A stretch of DNA of 64,000 nucleotides from Actinoplanes sp040639655 (lineage in GTDB: Bacteria > Actinomycetota > Actinomycetes > Mycobacteriales > Micromonosporaceae), in NCBI RefSeq assembly GCF_040639655.1, contig NZ_JBFAAI010000029.1:47327-111326 (forward strand), read 5' to 3'. Positions 59,998 through 64,000 of the stretch are shown in pieces. Both the position numbers and the translations under genes were made by a program. Under the pieces are notes generated by a model. That model ran no database searches and had not been told where the DNA came from. It worked only from the letters and a program-made list of their open reading frames with translations. Every line of letters starts with the position of its first letter. Position 1 is the first letter of the stretch.

Positions 59998-60045
59998 GTG
60001 TCAGGGGGCCGGCCGGTGAGCGCTAGACTGGCCGACCCCTGACAC
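59998..60045 (+). terminator. Terminator or attenuator between clpP2 and clpX
   Basis: Long stem GTGTCAGGGG...CCGGCC / GGCCGA..CCCCTGACAC with one bulge or mismatch and a 15-nt loop, followed by GCCCGTTTTGG. It begins 12 bp after the clpP2 stop. It should end or attenuate the clpP transcript before clpX, which has its own 156-bp leader. Confidence 0.8.
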
Positions 60046-60201
60046 GCCCGTTTTGGGGGGTCGGAGAACAGCCCCTTTGCGGGTAACGTCGAGCCTGCAG
60101 CCTCAGTTACGCGGGTCGGCGGACGATAGATGGCAACGAGGCAATCCGTCCTCGCGCAAGGTTCGGTCGGCAGCCGGCCAATGAATGCAGGGAGAACGTA
60201 G

Positions 60202-61494
60202 GTGGCACGGATCGGTGACGGTGGCGACCTACTCAAGTGCTCCTTCTGTGGGAAGTCGCAGAAACAGGTCAAGAAGCTCATCGCAGGCCCTGGGGTCTAC
60301 ATCTGCGACGAGTGCATCGACCTCTGCAACGAGATCATCGAAGAAGAGCTGGCCGAGACCGGCGAGGTGAAGTGGGAAGAACTTCCCAAGCCGATGGAGA
60401 TCTGCCAATTCCTGGACAACTACGTCGTTGGTCAGGAGCAGGCGAAGAGGGCCCTCTCCGTCGCGGTCTACAACCACTACAAGCGGATCCAGGCCGAGTC
60501 GAACGGTGCTCCAGGCGCCGGCAGTGACGTCGAGGTGGCCAAGTCCAACATCATGCTCATCGGTCCCACCGGTTGCGGTAAGACGCACCTGGCGCAGACC
60601 TTGGCCCGCATGCTGAACGTCCCGTTCGCGATCGCGGACGCCACCGCCCTCACGGAGGCCGGTTACGTCGGCGAGGATGTCGAGAACATCCTGCTCAAGC
60701 TCATCCAGGCGGCTGACTACGACGTCAAGCGCGCCGAGCAGGGCATCATCTACATCGACGAGGTCGACAAGATCGCCCGCAAGAGCGAGAACCCGTCGAT
60801 CACCAGAGACGTCTCCGGCGAAGGCGTCCAGCAGGCATTGCTCAAGATCCTTGAGGGTACGGTCGCGAACGTCCCGCCGCAGGGGGGTCGCAAGCACCCG
60901 CACCAGGAGTTCATCCAGATCGACACGACGAACGTGCTGTTCATCGTGGGCGGCGCCTTCGCGGGTCTGGACCGGATCATCGAGCAGCGGGTCGGACAGA
61001 GCGGGGTGGGCTTCGGCGCCCGCCTCCGGTCGATCTCCGAGCGGAACACCGACGACATCTTCAGCAAGGTGATGCCGGAGGACATGCTCAAGTTCGGCCT
61101 GATCCCTGAGTTCATCGGCCGGCTCCCGGTCATCACGACCGTCCGTAACCTCGACCGTGACGCTCTCATCAAGATCCTCACCGAGCCACGGAACGCGTAT
61201 GTGAAGCAGTACCAGCGTCTCTTCGAGCTCGACGGCGTCGAGCTGGAATTCGACGAGGGTGCGTTGGAGGCCATCGCCGATCAGGCCATGCTGCGGGGTA
61301 CCGGTGCTCGAGGACTGCGCGCGATCATGGAGGAAGTCCTCCAGAACGTGATGTTCGAGGTGCCCAGCAACCCCGATGCCGCCCGTGTCTTGATCACCCG
61401 CGAGGTCGTCGTGGAAAACGTGATCCCGACGATCGTGCCGCGCGAGTTCGTCGGCCGGCGCCGCCGTCCGGATCGCGAGGAGAAGTCGGCCTGA
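60202..61494 (+). CDS. clpX: ATP-dependent Clp protease ATP-binding subunit ClpX
   Basis: AAA+ unfoldase of 430 aa that feeds substrates to ClpP. The N-terminal zinc domain has C13, C16, C35 and C38 (CSFCGK, CDECID). Walker A is GPTGCGKT (121-128), Walker B YIDEVDK (184-190), the pore loop GYVGEDV (154-160), and the RKH loop PPQGGRKHP at 230-232. Sensor regions and the ClpP-binding loop region are present. GTG 60202 follows AGGGAGA. All elements appear intact. Confidence 0.97.
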   Translation: MARIGDGGDLLKCSFCGKSQKQVKKLIAGPGVYICDECIDLCNEIIEEELAETGEVKWEELPKPMEICQFLDNYVVGQEQAKRALSVAVYNHYKRIQAESNGAPGAGSDVEVAKSNIMLIGPTGCGKTHLAQTLARMLNVPFAIADATALTEAGYVGEDVENILLKLIQAADYDVKRAEQGIIYIDEVDKIARKSENPSITRDVSGEGVQQALLKILEGTVANVPPQGGRKHPHQEFIQIDTTNVLFIVGGAFAGLDRIIEQRVGQSGVGFGARLRSISERNTDDIFSKVMPEDMLKFGLIPEFIGRLPVITTVRNLDRDALIKILTEPRNAYVKQYQRLFELDGVELEFDEGALEAIADQAMLRGTGARGLRAIMEEVLQNVMFEVPSNPDAARVLITREVVVENVIPTIVPREFVGRRRRPDREEKSA

Positions 61495-61513
61495 CCGGCT
61501 CCCTGCTTCGTCA

Positions 61514-61546
61514 CACTGCCGCTGCCCGCACGGGTGAGCGGCAGTG
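61514..61546 (+). terminator. Terminator after clpX
   Basis: Stem CACTGCCGCT / AGCGGCAGTG, with an inner CCCG/CGGG pairing, 20 bp after the clpX stop and followed by CTGTTT. Confidence 0.85.
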
Positions 61547-61620
61547 CTGTTTCCGGCCGACGTGACGGTCTGGGGGCCGCGGCGGTCCCGGATGGCGCCG
61601 GGTGGCCGTACGCTCGATCC

Positions 61621-62415
61621 ATGCGTGTCGCCGTCTGCCAGCTGAACTCACGGGAAGACCGTGCCCACAATCTCTCCGTGGCTCGTGGGTTGCTCGAACG
61701 CGCCGCCGCCGGCGGCGCGACGTTCGCGGTCCTGCCGGAGTACGTGGATTTCCTCGGACGTTCCGCCGACGCCCCGAAACCGGAGCCGGTCGACGGCGAG
61801 TTCGCGGAATTCTTCGCGTCGGCAGCCCGGGACCTCGGTATCTGGGTGCACGCCGGCTCTTTCCACGAGACCGGCCCGGACGCCGCCCGCACCTACAACA
61901 CCTCGCTGGTCTTCGCGCCGGACGGCGAGCGGGCCGCCGTTTACCGCAAGATCCATCTGTACGACGTGGAGATCGCCGGCCGCGTCTCCTACCAGGAGTC
62001 CCGCACCGTGGCGCCCGGAGACGGCACCGTCGTGGCCGAGGTCGACGGCGTACCCACCGGTCTCAGCATCTGCTACGACCTGCGGTTCCCCGAGCTGTAC
62101 CGGCGGCTGGCAATCGCCGGCGCCAAGATTCTGGTGGTGCCCGCGGCCTTCATGCTGCACACCGGCCGGGATCACTGGGAGGTCCTGCTGCGCGCGCGGG
62201 CGATCGAGAACCAGTGCTACGTGCTCGCGGCCGGGCAGATCGGCGACCACGAGCCGGGGCGGACCTGCTTCGGCCGCAGCATGATCGTCGACCCATGGGG
62301 CACGGTCGTAGCCCAGGCACCCGACACGACCGGGGTCACCTTTGCCGACCTGGACCTCAACCGCCTCGACACGATCCGCACCGAGGTGCCCAGTCTCGCC
62401 AACCGTCGCCTCTGA
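61621..62415 (+). CDS. Carbon-nitrogen hydrolase (nitrilase superfamily)
   Basis: A 264-aa amidase-type enzyme. The Glu-Lys-Cys triad is visible as LPEY, YRKIHLYD and ICYDLRFPE. It resembles Nit1-like and omega-amidase proteins (RVAVCQLNSRED start, GSFHETGPD, FMLHTGRDHWEVLLRARA). A role in hydrolysing deaminated glutathione-type or omega-amide products is possible, not shown. ATG 61621. Confidence 0.93.
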   Translation: MRVAVCQLNSREDRAHNLSVARGLLERAAAGGATFAVLPEYVDFLGRSADAPKPEPVDGEFAEFFASAARDLGIWVHAGSFHETGPDAARTYNTSLVFAPDGERAAVYRKIHLYDVEIAGRVSYQESRTVAPGDGTVVAEVDGVPTGLSICYDLRFPELYRRLAIAGAKILVVPAAFMLHTGRDHWEVLLRARAIENQCYVLAAGQIGDHEPGRTCFGRSMIVDPWGTVVAQAPDTTGVTFADLDLNRLDTIRTEVPSLANRRL

Positions 62416-63156
62416 CTCCGCGGTACTACTCCGCACAGTGGTCCGCAAAATGTCGCCGGCTCGTCAGCGGGTTCCCGATTCTCTGGTCTCGCTGTGGAAA
62501 CCCTCGCGACGCGAACCTGGCGGCCTGCTCCGCGGTGGGAACCTTCGCCTCGTCAGACCTGGCAGCCTCCTTCGTAAAGGGAGTTTCCGCCTGGTCGGAC
62601 CTGGCGGTCTACTTCACTGCGGTGTCCGCGACCTTCGCTTGGTCAGGCCTGGAGTCAGCCCTACTCCGCTGTCGGACGAGCGAGAGCGGCACTTTGGCAG
62701 GTCACCGAACGGCGCGCTCACTGTGGGCCGGCGACGGCGTGCGCCTCGCCAGGGGTCTGGCAACCCTGGACCGAGCCGCCGTCCAGGTGCTCGCCGGAGC
62801 GGGCTACCGCAGTGGGCGACTTCGGTCAGCTACGGCGAGTCCCCCCCTGCTCACTGATGTGCCGGGCTGGCCGCAGGGGAAGGTGGCTGTCGGCGTTCTC
62901 CGGCCTCGGGAGTGTTCTGTTCCGGGCATAGAACATTCCAGCCGATGCCCACCCAGTATTGCGGCCTCGCTGGGAGGGCTACTGCTGACGAGCCCGTCGC
63001 TGGATCCGGACGAGGTATCCTTCAGCGCAGCCTCCCGGAACGCAGTCCACGGAGCCTTGAATCGATGACCTTGGCGACTGGGCCGACGCTTGTCACCTGG
63101 CCGAAACGGTCTGCTGGCAGCAGGACCGCATGCCTATGAGCGAGATGTATCCGGCG
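62416..63156. other. Non-coding region with degenerate repeats
   Basis: 741 bp without a supported gene. The left part holds the degenerate 42/48-bp repeats at 62471-62690. The right part (62700-63156) is mixed sequence with several open but motif-free frames. Confidence 0.6.
62471..62690. repeat. Degenerate 42-48-bp tandem repeats
   Basis: About five units marked by ACCTGGCGG..CTnCTCCGCGGTGGGAACCTTCGCC-like sequence (similar to, not identical with). Core ACCTGG starts at 62515, 62557, 62599 and (as GCCTGG) 62647, giving periods 42, 42 and 48; a weaker unit starts near 62471. All periods are multiples of three and more than one frame is open, e.g. GGLLRGGNLRLVRP then GSLLRKGSFRLVGP. Confidence 0.75.
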
Positions 63157-63372
63157 TCACAAACTCTCCATGATGTAGCTGATCGCCGTCAGTACAAGGA
63201 CCGCACCACCGGCCAGCAAGAGAGCGCCGCCCATCCTCGAAGGGCCGCGCATTAGCAGCTTTCGCGCCGACACCACCACCGTGACCAGCACAAGTATCCC
63301 GATCACCCACTGCCAGAGCGGGACGAGCAGGCCTAGGACCGCGTCGGCCGCCAGCGTTGGGGGAGTGGCCAT
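63157..63372 (-). CDS. Small two-helix membrane protein
   Basis: A 71-aa protein with two hydrophobic segments (about 11-36 and 47-68) and a basic loop (SARKLLMRGPSRMGG) between them, which should be cytosolic. Third positions are GC-rich along the whole frame. No family recognised. The ATG at 63372 lies 592 bp from the 16S start in the opposite direction. Confidence 0.6.
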   Translation of the reverse strand: MATPPTLAADAVLGLLVPLWQWVIGILVLVTVVVSARKLLMRGPSRMGGALLLAGGAVLVLTAISYIMESL

Positions 63373-63606
63373 GACCCCACTCTGTCACGGGTTGCCGCCG
63401 TGATGTGGGTGCTCATCGCGCCCGGCGGGCATGAGTGTCGATTTGCGATCAGCGGCATGGGTCGCGTAACTTTCTCTCTGCCCGCGGGAAACCGGTACGG
63501 AGCGGCACGAAAGTGACCTTCCGGAAGGCGCCACGGGGGTGGTCGAGATCGAGCTATGCTTGAACTCGACACCGGGTGGTGCAACGAAAGATCCAAGAAA
63601 TTGGGT

Positions 63607-63635
63607 TTGCGGTTGCGAAGCCGGCCGGGTAGAGT
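63607..63635 (+). promoter_or_regulatory. rrn promoter
   Basis: A -35 TTGCGG (63607-63612) and -10 TAGAGT (63630-63635) with a 17-bp spacer, preceded by an A-rich segment (AACGAAAGATCCAAGAAATT) that could act as an UP element. Further rRNA promoters may exist upstream but I cannot define them. Confidence 0.65.
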
Positions 63636-63831
63636 GGCAAAGCCAGCAGGGAGCCGGGCAGTTAGATCGCGAAGCGATCGTAGGCCGGTCTGCTAAGGCC
63701 ACTTCCCGCATCGCGGGGAACACTTGGGCGTTGCTGACAGAGGGTCAACTCTGGATGGCGAAAACGACCGGGTACTTTTTAGCGGTTGCCTCGAAGGCAA
63801 GCCCGGATGGGCTTGTGTTTCGATGTGCGGT

Positions 63832-63855
63832 TGTTCTTTGAGAACTCAACAGGGT
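63832..63855 (+). promoter_or_regulatory. boxA-like antitermination element
   Basis: TGTTCTTTGAGAACTCAACA in the rRNA leader, a sequence strongly conserved upstream of actinobacterial 16S genes. It resembles boxA, which recruits NusB/NusE for antitermination. Confidence 0.7.
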
Positions 63856-63964
63856 GCTTGATAAGCCAGTGCCAATTATGGCAATACCCCGGCTCATCTC
63901 TTTTTGGGTGGGTTGTGGATTCCTTTGGCAACATTCATGTTGCCGGGACGCTTTTCCAAAGATT

Positions 63965-64000
63965 TTGTTGGAGAGTTTGATCCTGGCTCAGGACGAACGC
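63965..64000 (+). rRNA. rrs: 16S rRNA, 5' end only
   Basis: The universal AGAGTTTGATCCTGGCTCAG begins at 63972 (E. coli position 8), followed by GACGAACGC. The gene is cut by the window edge. Confidence 0.97.

Larger units (their letters stand above)
63373..63964 (+). other. rRNA operon promoter and leader region
   Basis: 592 bp upstream of 16S rRNA. It contains the promoter at 63607-63635, a boxA-like antitermination site at 63832-63855, the stems TGCCA-ATTA-TGGCA (about 63870) and GGCAACA-TTCA-TGTTGCC (63927-63944), and an AT-rich stretch before 16S. Small frames here are not genes. Confidence 0.75.

Overview
The window comes from a high-GC actinobacterium, most likely a Micromonosporaceae member close to Actinoplanes. 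This is an inference from base composition, frequent GTG/TTG starts, a mycothiol-type nitroreductase homologue, paired clpP1/clpP2, EttA, GlbO and a CtaJ-like subunit; no complete 16S sequence is present. The right edge runs into the first bases of a 16S rRNA gene.

Layout. 0-3.5 kb: end of a cobalamin/sirohaem operon (cobC-like aminotransferase, cobT, cysG-type cobA), closed by a 19-bp tandem repeat and a terminator. 3.6-22.3 kb: a conserved block (otsA, ettA, acyl-CoA thioesterase, YbjN protein, secreted beta-propeller, glbO, MscS channel, HNH protein, sortase with a probable substrate, ctaJ-like gene, DUF5130, Uma2, pepN, Rv2466c-like protein, DUF1015, esterase, rpiB). From memory this matches the M. 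tuberculosis Rv2465c-Rv2477c neighbourhood. 22.3-33 kb: less conserved genes (proline-rich protein, Eis-like acetyltransferase, SDR, glycosyltransferase, ArsR/AHSA1 pair, DUF4142 protein, a membrane protein with a bacterial VHL beta domain, SRPBCC/alcohol dehydrogenase pair). 33-56.8 kb: accessory and partly decayed DNA with an EAL-DICT protein, a TetR/flavodoxin/nitronate monooxygenase locus, a dead IS110 element, a PadR locus, a 1737-residue Ser/Thr kinase-ATPase-GAF-GGDEF fusion, a decayed GGDEF-EAL gene, small secreted proteins, TetR and FUSC genes, and fragments of WD40, histidine kinase and integrase genes. 56.8-62.4 kb: tRNA-Gly, tRNA-Pro, tig-clpP1-clpP2-clpX and a nitrilase-like gene, which resume the Rv2457c-Rv2462c part of the conserved order. 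62.4-64 kb: degenerate repeats, a small membrane protein gene, and the rRNA promoter, leader and 16S start.

How it fits together. The housekeeping arms cover protein quality control (trigger factor, ClpP1P2, ClpX, PepN), ribosome energy sensing (EttA), cobalamin assembly and redox or gas handling (GlbO, CtaJ-like). About 34 kb separates rpiB from tig, genes that are close together in mycobacteria. The right end of this stretch is an integrase pseudogene 36 bp from the 3' end of tRNA-Gly, so at least part of it probably arrived by site-specific integration and then decayed. The most notable items are the kinase-GGDEF fusion with nearby c-di-GMP genes, a VHL beta domain whose hydroxyproline-pocket residues align without gaps to human pVHL, a 153-bp near-perfect hairpin, a sortase beside a protein with a GPATG sorting signal, and three operator-like sites spaced exactly 18 bp apart.
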